Of a stretch of DNA of 38,425 nucleotides, positions 1 to 9,155 are shown piece by piece. The notes under the pieces were generated by a model that saw nothing but the letters and a program-made list of their open reading frames with translations, ran no database searches and was not told the DNA's origin. Position 1 is the first letter of the stretch, and each line of letters opens with the position of its first letter. This DNA is from Comamonadaceae bacterium (GTDB lineage: Bacteria > Pseudomonadota > Gammaproteobacteria > Burkholderiales > Burkholderiaceae_C): assembly GCA_011391745.1 (NCBI GenBank), contig JAABPX010000038.1, positions 1 to 38,425 of the forward strand. The letters run 5' to 3'. The position numbers were made by a program, and so were the translations under genes.

Positions 1-1170
1 GGTGTGGCTGGCGCGCAGTATCTCCAGCTCCAGCAAGCGCAGTTCGCGGTAGCTGATCACCAAAAAATTGCCGCAGCCGCAGGCGGGGTCAAAAAACGTG
101 AGGGTGCGCAGGCGTTTGTGAAACTCAAACAAGCGGCTGGGCTGGTGTTTGACCTTGTGAAACTCGGCCCACAGTTCGTCCAAAAACAGCGGCTTGATGT
201 TTTTGAGGATGTTCTCTTCCGACGTGTAGTGCGCCCCCAGGTTGCGGCGCGCTTGGTCGTCCATGATGCTTTGAAACAAGCTGCCAAAAATGGCGGGGCT
301 GATGGCCGACCAGTCCAACACACACGCGTCCAGAAAGGCTTCGCGCATGGCGCGGCTGAAGTCGGCCATGGGCAGGGGCTCTTCAAACAGCTTGCCGTTG
401 ACGTAGGGGAAGGCGGCGAGTTGTTCGTCCAGCGCGGTGCTGCGTTTGCCCTCGGGGGTGTTGAGCACTTGGAAGAGTTGGCCCAAGCGTGGCCCAAGGT
501 CGGAGCCGTCTTCGCTGGTGCGCTCTTCCACAAAGCTGCGCATGATTTGCGCGGGTTGAAAAATGCCGGTGTCGTCGGCAAACAAACAAAACAGCAAGCG
601 CACCAGCAGCACTTCGAGCGCGTGGCCGCTGTAGCCGCTGGCTTTGAGCGCGTCGTGCAGTTTGCCCATGCGTTCGGCGGCGCGGATGTTCACCGGGTCT
701 TGCGGCGCAATGGTTTGCGCTTTGTAACCCGCCACAAAGCCAAAGAGTTTGACGTTTTTGTGCAGGTCGGCCAGTGCAAATTCCACCGTTTCGCCGGTGG
801 CCAACTGGCGCACGCGAAAGCGCGCAAAGTCGCACACGATCACGATTTGCGGCAATTCGCGCTCGGCAATGCCGTCCAGGTAGGTCAGCGCTTGGTCCAT
901 GGCGCGGTCCAGGTCTTTGCCGCGCGATTTGTGTTCCACCAACAGCATGCCGCGCCAGAACAAATCCACAAAGCCGTCGGTTTTGGCGTTGGCACCGGGC
1001 AGCTTTTTGACGGCGTGCTCGAAGGTGGCCACGCGGCGGTCGGTCACGCCGAAGATGTCGAAGAAGTCGATCCAAAAGGGTTTGGCTTCGGAGTCTTCGC
1101 GCTCGGCGTCGGCCCAGGTTTTGGAAAACTTCAGCGCCTTGGTTTTGATTTCATTCCACGACAGCGGCAT
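1..1170 (-). CDS. MmeI-like (type IIL) bifunctional restriction endonuclease / DNA adenine methyltransferase, N-terminal part; truncated by the window edge
   Basis: Not listed in the ORF track because it has no stop inside the window. The minus frame from ATG at 1170 is open for 390 codons: MPLSWNEIKTKALKFSKTWADAEREDSEAKPFWIDFFDIFGV... It has a D-X9-E-X-K nuclease motif (VDLFWRGMLLVEHKS) and methyltransferase motif I (FFDPACGCGNFLVISYRELRLLELEIL). Confidence 0.88.
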   Translation of the reverse strand, partial: MPLSWNEIKTKALKFSKTWADAEREDSEAKPFWIDFFDIFGVTDRRVATFEHAVKKLPGANAKTDGFVDLFWRGMLLVEHKSRGKDLDRAMDQALTYLDGIAERELPQIVIVCDFARFRVRQLATGETVEFALADLHKNVKLFGFVAGYKAQTIAPQDPVNIRAAERMGKLHDALKASGYSGHALEVLLVRLLFCLFADDTGIFQPAQIMRSFVEERTSEDGSDLGPRLGQLFQVLNTPEGKRSTALDEQLAAFPYVNGKLFEEPLPMADFSRAMREAFLDACVLDWSAISPAIFGSLFQSIMDDQARRNLGAHYTSEENILKNIKPLFLDELWAEFHKVKHQPSRLFEFHKRLRTLTFFDPACGCGNFLVISYRELRLLELEILRASHT

Positions 1171-1176
1171 AACAGC

Positions 1177-2568
1177 TCAATTCTTAATGCGCACGCGCCA
1201 AGTCAATACGGCTTTGCCCTCGGCGGGCACCGGCACTTCCCAAACGCTGGTGTGCGCCGATTCTTTTTGGTGCGGCAGGCTTTGCGACACGATCTGCCAG
1301 TCGCCCGGCATGGGTTCAACCACCTTAACCTTCACGGCTTCTTTTTTGGCGTTGCGAATCTCCAGCTGGTAGGCCGCCTCGACTGTTTGCCCCGGACGGC
1401 CTGCGGCGCTGCTGATGACTTGGTAATCGGTTTGTTTTCGGTCGGCGTTGATGTCAAAGGCGTCGCCCAGTTTTAAGCGCACGCGCTCGCCTTTGGCGGT
1501 GTGGTCTATGCCGTCTTCGCCAATGAATTGGGCACGCCCGGCGGCGTCTTTTTTGTACACCCGCACCACCCCTTTGGGCAGGGGCAGGCCGAGTTGACGC
1601 CCGTCGTTGGTGAACCCCAAAAACACCCCCACCTTGGGCTGGCCGCCGCGCAGCACGTATTCCTTGGTGACCGGCACTTGGCTGGCTGAGAGCAAGGCGA
1701 CTTGTTTGGTTTGGTTGTTGTCGATGCTGGTTGGGCGGTTGAGGGTGTAGAGGTGGTACTCAAACAAGGCCTCTTCTTGCATGGCGGGCGCGTTGTCGGC
1801 CATCGCGGTCAAGGCGCGCATTTGGGGGCGAATTTTGGGCTCGGTTTCGACTCGGTTCACGTCGCCCGCAATCAGTTGCAGCTGCGCGTTGGGGTAAGCG
1901 ATGCCGCTGGTGTTGGTCAGGGTGACCCAGCCGTTGAGGTCCAAGCGGTCTTCGTTGCCGGTGAGTTCGGCCACGTAATCGGCCTTCCAGCCCAAGCCGC
2001 TGGTGAGGTAGGTCAGCTCCACCTCGCGCTCGCCGCCTTGCTCGGCGTTGAATTGCAGGCTCAGGGTGGGCCGATCGCGCAAGCCTTTGGGCACCGCAGC
2101 AAAGGCCAGGCGTGCGTTGCTCGGCCACTGGGTTTCAATGCGGTCGCTGTATTTCAAAACCACGCCTTCGTTGGCGGACAAGACGGTGGCCTGCTGCGTT
2201 TGTTCGGCACCGGTGGTGGGGTGGGTGGTGATGACCCGCACCGTTTGGCCCACGGCCTTTTCCAAGAGTTTTTGCGGCGTGAGCAAATCGAAATCGAAGT
2301 TTTGCTCCAGCAGGCTCAGGCCGCTGCCGCTGGTGCTGCGCAGCAAGGCGGTTTCGGCTTGCACCAGCGCCGACACCTCGCGCCAAGCCACGCGGTTCTC
2401 GCCGTTGCGCAGCGTGAGCCGACGGGCGTCTTTGACCAAGGCCAGGTCGTTGTTGTAAATGGTCACCGCCAAGGCGGTTTGTTGGCTTTGTTGGGCCGAT
2501 TGTTCGTCCACCGCCCCAGCCGCCGTGGCCAAGCCCAGCATCACCCAAACCCATGCGCGTTGTTTCAT
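1177..2568 (-). CDS. DUF4139 domain-containing protein with N-terminal signal sequence
   Basis: 463 aa ORF; MKQRAWVWVMLGLATAAGA signal; body resembles the DUF4139/mucoidy-inhibitor-like family (VTIYNNDLALVKDARRL..., ELTYLTSGLGWKADYVAELTGNEDRLDLNGWVTLTNTSG). Confidence 0.8.
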   Translation of the reverse strand: MKQRAWVWVMLGLATAAGAVDEQSAQQSQQTALAVTIYNNDLALVKDARRLTLRNGENRVAWREVSALVQAETALLRSTSGSGLSLLEQNFDFDLLTPQKLLEKAVGQTVRVITTHPTTGAEQTQQATVLSANEGVVLKYSDRIETQWPSNARLAFAAVPKGLRDRPTLSLQFNAEQGGEREVELTYLTSGLGWKADYVAELTGNEDRLDLNGWVTLTNTSGIAYPNAQLQLIAGDVNRVETEPKIRPQMRALTAMADNAPAMQEEALFEYHLYTLNRPTSIDNNQTKQVALLSASQVPVTKEYVLRGGQPKVGVFLGFTNDGRQLGLPLPKGVVRVYKKDAAGRAQFIGEDGIDHTAKGERVRLKLGDAFDINADRKQTDYQVISSAAGRPGQTVEAAYQLEIRNAKKEAVKVKVVEPMPGDWQIVSQSLPHQKESAHTSVWEVPVPAEGKAVLTWRVRIKN

Positions 2569-2632
2569 GTTGGTGCTCCTTCAACGCTGGAAGTCTAACG
2601 CCGGGTTGAAGGGCCGCTTGGCCCGGCGTGGG

Positions 2633-3232
2633 TCAGGGCGGCGGCATGTCCACCCAAGCGAGCAAAACGCCAGACTCCAAGGGGTTGGCGCGGGCGGCGG
2701 CGCACACGCGGCGGTCGGCTTGGCCCGGCACGCGCAACACCAAGGCCATCGACACCGCCGTGGTGCTGCACTGCGCTTGGCTCAGCCACACCTGTGCGCC
2801 CTGCGCTTGCTCGGGCGTGAGCCATTGCGTCAGCGCTTGCCCTGTGCAGGTGGCCAGGGTTTGCTTCAAACAGGCCATGGCGTGGGCGTTGCATTCGAGC
2901 ACGCGGTGCTGGGGGTCGAGCACCAGTTGGGCGCTGGGTGACGCTTCGAGCAGTTGGAGCTGCCGCTCCGAAGCGGCCTCCAGCTCGGCCCGAGAGGACT
3001 GCAGTTCTTCGTTTTGCAGGTCCAGCTCCACTTGGTGCACCTGCAGTTCGTGCAACAGGGTGATGGCGTCCACGGCGGTGTCGGGCGATGAGGCCAGGTC
3101 GAACAACACGCGCAAGGCCACGCTGGCGTCTTTGGCCATGTTGAAGCCCGCGCCCTTGACCCGAATGAGGGTTTGGGCGCGCTCGCGCAGGCTCGATTGT
3201 TGGTGCATGGTGGGGGGGGTTGGGTGGGTCAT
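2633..3232 (-). CDS. Small PAS-domain signalling protein with no kinase domain
   Basis: Start taken at MTHPTPPTMHQQ (ATG 3232), which overlaps the upstream stop as ATGA. HELQVHQVELDLQNEELQSSRAELEAASERQLQLLEASPSAQLVLDPQHRVLECN is typical of PAS proteins found with CheB/CheR hybrids. Confidence 0.75.
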   Translation of the reverse strand: MTHPTPPTMHQQSSLRERAQTLIRVKGAGFNMAKDASVALRVLFDLASSPDTAVDAITLLHELQVHQVELDLQNEELQSSRAELEAASERQLQLLEASPSAQLVLDPQHRVLECNAHAMACLKQTLATCTGQALTQWLTPEQAQGAQVWLSQAQCSTTAVSMALVLRVPGQADRRVCAAARANPLESGVLLAWVDMPPP

Positions 3233-5760
3233 GATGGGGTGTTGCCGGGTTCGATGGTGAGGTTGGCTTCGCGCAAACGAAACTCCAGGGCTTTGGCGTT
3301 GCTGATGTCGATGAAGGTCAGCACCGCGCCGTTGACGACGTTGGCCAAGGTGCGGTAGGGCATGATGCGCACCGAAAACCAACGCCCATCGGCGGCCACG
3401 ACCGACTTGGTGCACGGCGTCAAACTGCGCAGGGTGTCTTTGACATCGTCTTGCAATTGCGGGTAGTCCAGCGTGTTGGCCAAGTCGCTCAAGGGGCGGC
3501 CCACGTCGGCTTCGCGCAAATGGAACAGGCCCACCGCTTGCTCGGTGTAGCGGCGCACGTTGAGGTCGTTGTCCAAATACAGCGTGGCGATGTCGGTGCT
3601 GTTGAGCAGGTTTTGCATGTCGCTTTGGGCCAAGGCCAGGTCGTCTAAGCGGGTTTGCAATTCGGTGTTGATGGTTTGCAGTTCTTCGTTCATGGACTGC
3701 GCCTCTTCTTTGGAGGTGGTCATTTCTTCGTTGGTCATTTGCAGCTCTTCGTTGCTGACCTTGAGGGATTCGTTGAGCGCGAGCATGTGGTCTTTGGACG
3801 ACTGCATTTCGTGGCGCAAGGTTTGCAAGGTGGTGTTGGCGCTGTGCAGCTTGGCGTGTAGGTTGGCGTGCGGGTGGGCCAGGTCATCGGGGGCCACGTT
3901 GGGCACGTCCCACTCGTTGAAGATGACCATGGCCATGCCAGCCAAGGAGGCTGGGGTGTGCAAGGGGTGAACGGTGACTTGCAGCAAGCGGTGTTCGTTG
4001 TCCGCCACGGGCAAACCATTGAGCACCACCGCTTGCCCGGTTTGCAAGGCTTGCGCCAGCCCCAGGGCAATGGGGGCGCGGATGTCGGGGCGCAACATCA
4101 CGTGAACGTTCCAATTGGCCTTGCCCGCGGCGGGCTCCAGGTATTGGCCGGTGCGGCCACTGATGTAGAGGATGTCGCCCAGCGGGTTGACCATGACGGC
4201 GGCGGGCGAGAAGCTTTGCAGCAGCAGTTGGTCGGCCAGCGATTGCAGGTTGTGCGGGGGCGCGGCGGTGGATGAGGGCATGGGCGGCTCCTGGTGGGGG
4301 TTGCGTGCGGGGGCGCGGCGGGCAATGGGGAAGACCATGGCACCGGGCACTGCGGTGGGCTCGATGCGGCGGTAGAGGCGCGACTTGGACGACAAAGACT
4401 TGAACAGGTGCGGCGTGCGCCCCGCCGTTTCTGCGCTGCCCAAGACCAACACGCCGCTGCCGCGCAGGCTGAAGTGAAACAGGGGAATCAAGCGGCGTTG
4501 CAGCGTGGCGTTGAAATAAATCAAGACGTTGCGGCACAGCAGCAAGTCCAGCCGCGTGAACGGTGGGTCGTTGATCACGTCGTGGCGGGCAAACATCACC
4601 AAGCCGCGAATGTCGGGGTGAATGGTGAAGCCGCCTTCGTGGGGCGTGAAAAAGCGCGCCCGCCGCGCTTGGCTGACCCCGGCCATGGCGTGTGCGCTGT
4701 ACCAGCCTTTGCGGGCCACCGCGATGGCGGCGGGGTTGAGGTCGGTGGCGTAAATTTGCACCGCCGCTGGGCCTGCGCCGCTGTTGCCTTGGGCTTCTTG
4801 CAAGGCCATGGCCAGGCTGTAGACCTCTTCGCCGGTGGAGCAGCCCACCACCCAAGCACGCAAAGGGCCGGGCCGCTTCGCCGCCACCAAGGCAGGCAAG
4901 ACCTGATCGGCCAGGTCTTGCCACACGGCGTCGTCGCGGAAAAACGAGGTCACGCCAATGAGCATTTCCGAAAACAACAGGTTTTGTTCTTGGGTGTTGT
5001 GCGCCAGGTACTGCGCGTAATCGGCCATGCTCGCCAATTGGTGCACGTGCATGCGCCGCTCCACCCGGCGCTGCAAGGTGCTGGGTTTGTAGAGCGAGAA
5101 ATCGTGTTGCAGGTGTTGGTGCAACAGGTCCACGATGTTGTGCAAACCGTCCGCACTGGCGGGCTGTGACGCCAAAATGTGCGGCACCATTGCTGACGGC
5201 GGGGCCACCACATCGACCACCTCGGCATCCATGGCGCTTTGCGGCATGGAGTCAAACGCAGCGCTGTCGGGTTGCTGGGCCAAACACAGGCCCCCGGCTT
5301 GGTGAATGGCTTGCAGGCCCACGGTGCCGTCTTGGCCCATGCCCGACAACACCACGCCCACCGCGCGCGCGCCTTGGTCTTGCGCCAAGGACAAGAAAAA
5401 CGCGTCGATGGGCTGGTGGGTGTGCTCGCTGGCCGGTGCGGCGCGAAATTGCAGCACCCCATGCGCCACGCGCAAGTCGCCGCCGGTGGGCATGACGTAG
5501 ATGTGGTTGGGCAACAGCACCGTGCCGTTGTGGGCGTCCCGCACGGGCAGCGCGGTGACGCGTTGCAACAAGGAGCCCAACAGGGTTTTGTGTTCGGGGC
5601 TGGTGTGTTGCACCACCACAAAGGCCATGCCCGTGTCCAAGGGCATGTGTTCAAAGAATTGTTCCAAGGCCGCCAAACCGCCCGCCGACGCGCCCAAGCC
5701 CACGGTGCGGGGGCTCAGGGCAAGGGGTGCCGGGGTGGGGGAATCAGACAAACAAGGCAA
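3229..5760 (-). CDS. CheB methylesterase / CheR methyltransferase fusion with coiled coil and PAS domain
   Basis: 843 aa; CheB start (GLGASAGGLAALEQFFEHMP, VVLSGMGQDGTVGLQAI); CheR (WVVGCSTGEEVYSLAMAL, NDPPFTRLDLLLCRNVLIYF); coiled coil (SNEELQMTNEEMTTSKEEAQSMNEELQTINTELQ); C-terminal PAS. Apparent TTG start. Confidence 0.9.
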   Translation of the reverse strand: MPCLSDSPTPAPLALSPRTVGLGASAGGLAALEQFFEHMPLDTGMAFVVVQHTSPEHKTLLGSLLQRVTALPVRDAHNGTVLLPNHIYVMPTGGDLRVAHGVLQFRAAPASEHTHQPIDAFFLSLAQDQGARAVGVVLSGMGQDGTVGLQAIHQAGGLCLAQQPDSAAFDSMPQSAMDAEVVDVVAPPSAMVPHILASQPASADGLHNIVDLLHQHLQHDFSLYKPSTLQRRVERRMHVHQLASMADYAQYLAHNTQEQNLLFSEMLIGVTSFFRDDAVWQDLADQVLPALVAAKRPGPLRAWVVGCSTGEEVYSLAMALQEAQGNSGAGPAAVQIYATDLNPAAIAVARKGWYSAHAMAGVSQARRARFFTPHEGGFTIHPDIRGLVMFARHDVINDPPFTRLDLLLCRNVLIYFNATLQRRLIPLFHFSLRGSGVLVLGSAETAGRTPHLFKSLSSKSRLYRRIEPTAVPGAMVFPIARRAPARNPHQEPPMPSSTAAPPHNLQSLADQLLLQSFSPAAVMVNPLGDILYISGRTGQYLEPAAGKANWNVHVMLRPDIRAPIALGLAQALQTGQAVVLNGLPVADNEHRLLQVTVHPLHTPASLAGMAMVIFNEWDVPNVAPDDLAHPHANLHAKLHSANTTLQTLRHEMQSSKDHMLALNESLKVSNEELQMTNEEMTTSKEEAQSMNEELQTINTELQTRLDDLALAQSDMQNLLNSTDIATLYLDNDLNVRRYTEQAVGLFHLREADVGRPLSDLANTLDYPQLQDDVKDTLRSLTPCTKSVVAADGRWFSVRIMPYRTLANVVNGAVLTFIDISNAKALEFRLREANLTIEPGNTPS

Positions 5761-5790
5761 TCATGGCGGGCGTTTCGGTGGCGCAAACGG

Positions 5791-6513
5791 TCAAACGGCC
5801 TGTTGCATGGGTAGCAGGCGATCGTATTCTGTTTTGATGACTTGGTAACACTCGCAAGCGCAGGCCTCCATGCCCGCGCGGTCCAACACTTGAATGTGAC
5901 CGCGCGAATAGCTGATCAAGCCTTGGCGCTGCAAACGCATGGCGGCCTCACTCACGCCCTCGCGGCGCACGCCCAACAGATTGGCCACGTGCTCGTGCGT
6001 GAGGTCCAGTGTGGTGCCGTTTGAGCGGTCCAAACACAAGAGCAACAGGCGGCTGAATGCGTGTTGAACGGTGTGGTGTCGGTTGCACACCGAGGTTTGT
6101 GCCATTTGGGTGATCAGCGCTTGGGTGTACCGAAGCAGCAGGTGCAGCAGCGGCAGCGAGCGTTCAAACTCGCGCAAAAAGTCGGCGCTGCGCATGCGCA
6201 TAAAGGCCCCGGCCAAAAACACCGTGGCGTGGCTGGTGGTGGTGGATTGGCCGCCCATAAAACTGGACACGCCCACAAAACCCTCACGCCCCACCAAGGA
6301 CAACACCGACGAATTGCCGTTTTCCACCAAGCCGTGCAACACCACCAAACCGTTGAGTGGAAAGTACACGTGGCCAAACGCCGAGCCCGCCACATGCAAG
6401 GACTCGCCTGCGGGCAGCTCCACTCGGCTCAGCAAGGGCTGCAACCGAGCCCATTCCATTTCGGGCAAACACGCCAGCAGTTGGTTCAGCGGGCGGTTAA
6501 TGGGGTTGGTCAT
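5791..6513 (-). CDS. Crp/Fnr-family transcriptional regulator
   Basis: Start at MTNPINRPLNQLLACLPEMEW; effector domain (LPAGESLHVAGSAFGHVYFPLNGLVVLHG) and C-terminal HTH (LDLTHEHVANLLGVRREGVSEAAMRLQRQGLISYSRGHIQVLDRAGME). Confidence 0.88.
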   Translation of the reverse strand: MTNPINRPLNQLLACLPEMEWARLQPLLSRVELPAGESLHVAGSAFGHVYFPLNGLVVLHGLVENGNSSVLSLVGREGFVGVSSFMGGQSTTTSHATVFLAGAFMRMRSADFLREFERSLPLLHLLLRYTQALITQMAQTSVCNRHHTVQHAFSRLLLLCLDRSNGTTLDLTHEHVANLLGVRREGVSEAAMRLQRQGLISYSRGHIQVLDRAGMEACACECYQVIKTEYDRLLPMQQAV

Positions 6514-6539
6514 GGGCTTTCCGTTCAAACGAAGCCCAT
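6512..6539 (-). promoter_or_regulatory. Dyad/hairpin covering the Crp/Fnr start codon
   Basis: ATGGGCTT (6512-6519) and AAGCCCAT (6532-6539) are perfect reverse complements; inner CGTT/AACG extends the stem with a 2-nt bulge. Confidence 0.6.
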
Positions 6540-6688
6540 CATGGACCCAACGCAGGGCCTTGGGTTGACTTGGCGCAAACAAATCCGCGTTGTGCGGCTT
6601 TGGTGCGCCAGCCCACAGACACCGGGCCAGCAGATCCCTACATTGGTTTGGGTCAACCGAGGCATCCCGCCTTAATGGAGTACTTGAT

Positions 6689-7891
6689 ATGAAAAAACCG
6701 AATCTGCAACCCCAATGGATGGCCGTGACCTTGGCCGTGTTGTTCAGCCCGATGGTGTATGCGCAGGGTGGCGCGGAGCACACGGGCATGTACGTCGGCA
6801 TCAGCGCTGGCGAATCCAAAGACACGTTTGAGAACGAACGCAGCGCCAACGCCTTGGTCGGCGCTGGGGTCAATGCGCAAGTGCTCAGTGAAGACCGTCG
6901 CGGCAACGCTTACAAGGCGTTTGTGGGTTTTCCGTTGTCGCCCACCTGGGCGGTTGAAACCGGTTACTTCGATTTGGGCCGCACCCGTTTTGATGCCAGC
7001 ACCACCCCCAGCGGCACGGTGTCGAGCCAATCGCGCATTCAAGGTTTGAACGTGGACTTGGTGGGCACCATGCCCATCACCGATCGCTGGAGCTTGCTGG
7101 GCCGTGTGGGTGCCGCGTATGCGCAAAACAAGAGCACGTTCGGTGGCACGGGCGGCGCCGCCGCTGTTGCGGGCTCGACCAGTGAGCGCGACACCCATTA
7201 CAAGTACGGTTTGGGCACCTCGTTTGCCTTTACACCGGCGCTGTCGATGCGCTTGGAGGGTGAGCGCTACCGGGTGAAGGACGTGGTGGGTAAGAAGGCC
7301 GATGTGGACCTGGTGTCGTTGGGTTTGGTTTACCGCTTTGGCGGCCCCATGCCCCAAGCCAAAGGCATGCGCATGGGTTATGTGCCACCGGTCTACAGCA
7401 CGCCCCAGCCGGTGGTGCAAGCCCCCGCAGTGGCCCCAGAACCCGCCCGCGTGGTGCTGGTGGTGCCGGTGATGCCTGCGGCACCCGAACCCAAACCGCT
7501 GATGCAAGTCAAGCTGCAAGCCGATTCGCTGTTTGGTTTTGACCAAGCCACCCTGCAGTCCGACGGTAAGCGTGCGCTGGACAAGTTGGTGTTGGAACTC
7601 AAGGAGGTCAATGTGCAGTCCATTCAAGTGACCGGGCACACCGACCGTTTGGGCACCCAAGCCTACAACGCCGCCCTCTCCACCCGCCGTGCTGAATCGG
7701 TGCGCGATTATTTGGTGCAAGTCGGTGGTGTGGCCGGTGCGCTGGTGACGGTGTCGGGGGCGGGTTCTACCCAGCCCGAAACGCCGTTTGATGCGTGTCA
7801 AGGCCTCAAGGCCAGCCAAGCGCTGATCACCTGCTTGCGCGTGGACCGCCGCGTGGAAGTGGATGTCATGGGCACACAGCTCGCACGCTGA
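6689..7891 (+). CDS. OmpA-family outer membrane protein (beta-barrel plus peptidoglycan-binding domain)
   Basis: MKKPNLQPQWMAVTLAVLFSPMVYAQ signal; barrel-like N-terminal half; Pro/Val-rich linker; OmpA_C motif (FGFDQATLQSDGKRALDKLV...VTGHTDRLGTQAYNAALSTRRAESVRDYL). Confidence 0.9.
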   Translation: MKKPNLQPQWMAVTLAVLFSPMVYAQGGAEHTGMYVGISAGESKDTFENERSANALVGAGVNAQVLSEDRRGNAYKAFVGFPLSPTWAVETGYFDLGRTRFDASTTPSGTVSSQSRIQGLNVDLVGTMPITDRWSLLGRVGAAYAQNKSTFGGTGGAAAVAGSTSERDTHYKYGLGTSFAFTPALSMRLEGERYRVKDVVGKKADVDLVSLGLVYRFGGPMPQAKGMRMGYVPPVYSTPQPVVQAPAVAPEPARVVLVVPVMPAAPEPKPLMQVKLQADSLFGFDQATLQSDGKRALDKLVLELKEVNVQSIQVTGHTDRLGTQAYNAALSTRRAESVRDYLVQVGGVAGALVTVSGAGSTQPETPFDACQGLKASQALITCLRVDRRVEVDVMGTQLAR

Positions 7892-7903
7892 GGGTCACGC
7901 ACC

Positions 7904-8443
7904 ATGTCCGCACTCTCGATTGAACACAGTTCGGCAGCGTACCGGCTCGATTACGCCGTCTATGGCGTGGCCGTGGTTGGGGTGTCGGTGGGCTTGGTGC
8001 TGGGCGCTCCGCCCAGCATGGCCGGGGCACTGGCGGGCATGGCGCTCGCCGGTGTGCTGGCTTGGAGTGCCATGGAATACGGCCTGCACCGTTTTGTGCT
8101 GCACGGCCTGCAACCCTTTGCGCGCTGGCACGCCGAACACCACCGCCGCCCCACGGCCTTGATTGGCACACCCACCTTGGTCAGTGCGCCGTTGTTTGGG
8201 CTGTTGGTGGCGTTGCCTGCGGTGTGGCTGTGGGGCTGGTTGGGTGCGGCGCTCACGCTGGGGGTGCTCAGCGGTTATTTGGCTTATGCCGTTGTGCACC
8301 ACGGCCTGCACCATTGGAAATCAAACAGCCCATGGTGGAAGCGCCGCATGCGCTCGCATGCTCGCCACCACCATGGGCTGTACCCGGTTTGTTACGGCGT
8401 CACCACCGGTTTTTGGGATGCCGTGATGCGCACCAACCCATAG
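7904..8443 (+). CDS. Fatty acid hydroxylase / sterol desaturase superfamily membrane protein
   Basis: Histidine boxes HRFVLH, WHAEHH, HHGLHH and HARHHHG with hydrophobic segments; C-terminal VTTGFWDAVM. Confidence 0.85.
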   Translation: MSALSIEHSSAAYRLDYAVYGVAVVGVSVGLVLGAPPSMAGALAGMALAGVLAWSAMEYGLHRFVLHGLQPFARWHAEHHRRPTALIGTPTLVSAPLFGLLVALPAVWLWGWLGAALTLGVLSGYLAYAVVHHGLHHWKSNSPWWKRRMRSHARHHHGLYPVCYGVTTGFWDAVMRTNP

Positions 8444-8778
8444 GCTGCGGCCAGCCCCACCAAGCCCAGCGCCAACACCACCGTTTTGGGGTGTTGGCGC
8501 ACTTGCGTGAGCGCGAAGTCGAGCGGCGTCGAATCGGTGGATGCGTCGGGGGTGACGGCGGGGCGGCTTTGGGTTCGACGCCACGACTTTGACAACGCGC
8601 CCAACAACATGGCCGTGGCGGGGTGGCCCCACACCGCACTCAAAAAGGGCCAGGTGCCGCGCACCGCTTCACCCATGGGTGTGCCGTTGGGGTGTTGGCG
8701 GTCGTTCGCCAGCCATTGACCGATGCGTGCGCGGCTGATGGCCAATGCGTCGGGGGGGGTCTTGGGTGTGTCGGTCAT
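8392..8778 (-). CDS. Small membrane-anchored protein, YqjK-like position in a stress cluster
   Basis: 128 aa; C-terminal TM (KTVVLALGLVGLAAAYGLVRI); ATGA-type overlap with the 8775..9155 ORF. Confidence 0.6.
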   Translation of the reverse strand: MTDTPKTPPDALAISRARIGQWLANDRQHPNGTPMGEAVRGTWPFLSAVWGHPATAMLLGALSKSWRRTQSRPAVTPDASTDSTPLDFALTQVRQHPKTVVLALGLVGLAAAYGLVRITASQKPVVTP

Positions 8779-9155
8779 CCGGTGTACCGCCCCAACAAGG
8801 CGCTGTCGAGCATCAGCTGCTCGCGCAAGCGTGTCAAAGGCTCACATGGCAACGGCTGACTCGCCCGCCGCCAAGCCCATGCGCCCAAGGCCAGGGGCAG
8901 CAGGGGCGTGAGCACCAGCCACCACCACGCGTCGGTGGGCATGGCCAACGATGATGCCCACAGCATCACGGACACACCACCGAGCACCGCAGCGATGCCC
9001 AGACAGACGGCGGCGAAGAGTTGCCACATCCAACGGCGCTTGAGCGCCATCCCCATGAGCAACAACTCTTCAGACGCCAAACCCGCGTATGCGCCCACGT
9101 GACTGGCCAGCAGCATGGGCTGCGTGGCCGCCAAGCGAAACACGGGGTGGATCAT
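8775..9155 (-). CDS. YqjE-like / phage holin-superfamily membrane protein
   Basis: 126 aa with two hydrophobic segments (WQLFAAVCLGIAAVLGGVSVMLW and WWWLVLTPLLPLALGAWAW); overlaps the DUF883 gene. Confidence 0.65.
   Translation of the reverse strand: MIHPVFRLAATQPMLLASHVGAYAGLASEELLLMGMALKRRWMWQLFAAVCLGIAAVLGGVSVMLWASSLAMPTDAWWWLVLTPLLPLALGAWAWRRASQPLPCEPLTRLREQLMLDSALLGRYTG

Noticed and set aside
4-1476. 490-aa plus-strand ORF at the left edge
   Set aside because: It lies opposite the MmeI-like gene and the DUF4139 3' end, which have clear motifs.
2599-2628. CGCCGGG-N16-CCCGGCG dyad between the PAS and DUF4139 genes
   Set aside because: Terminator-like stem but no T tract, and competing internal pairings; too weak to call.
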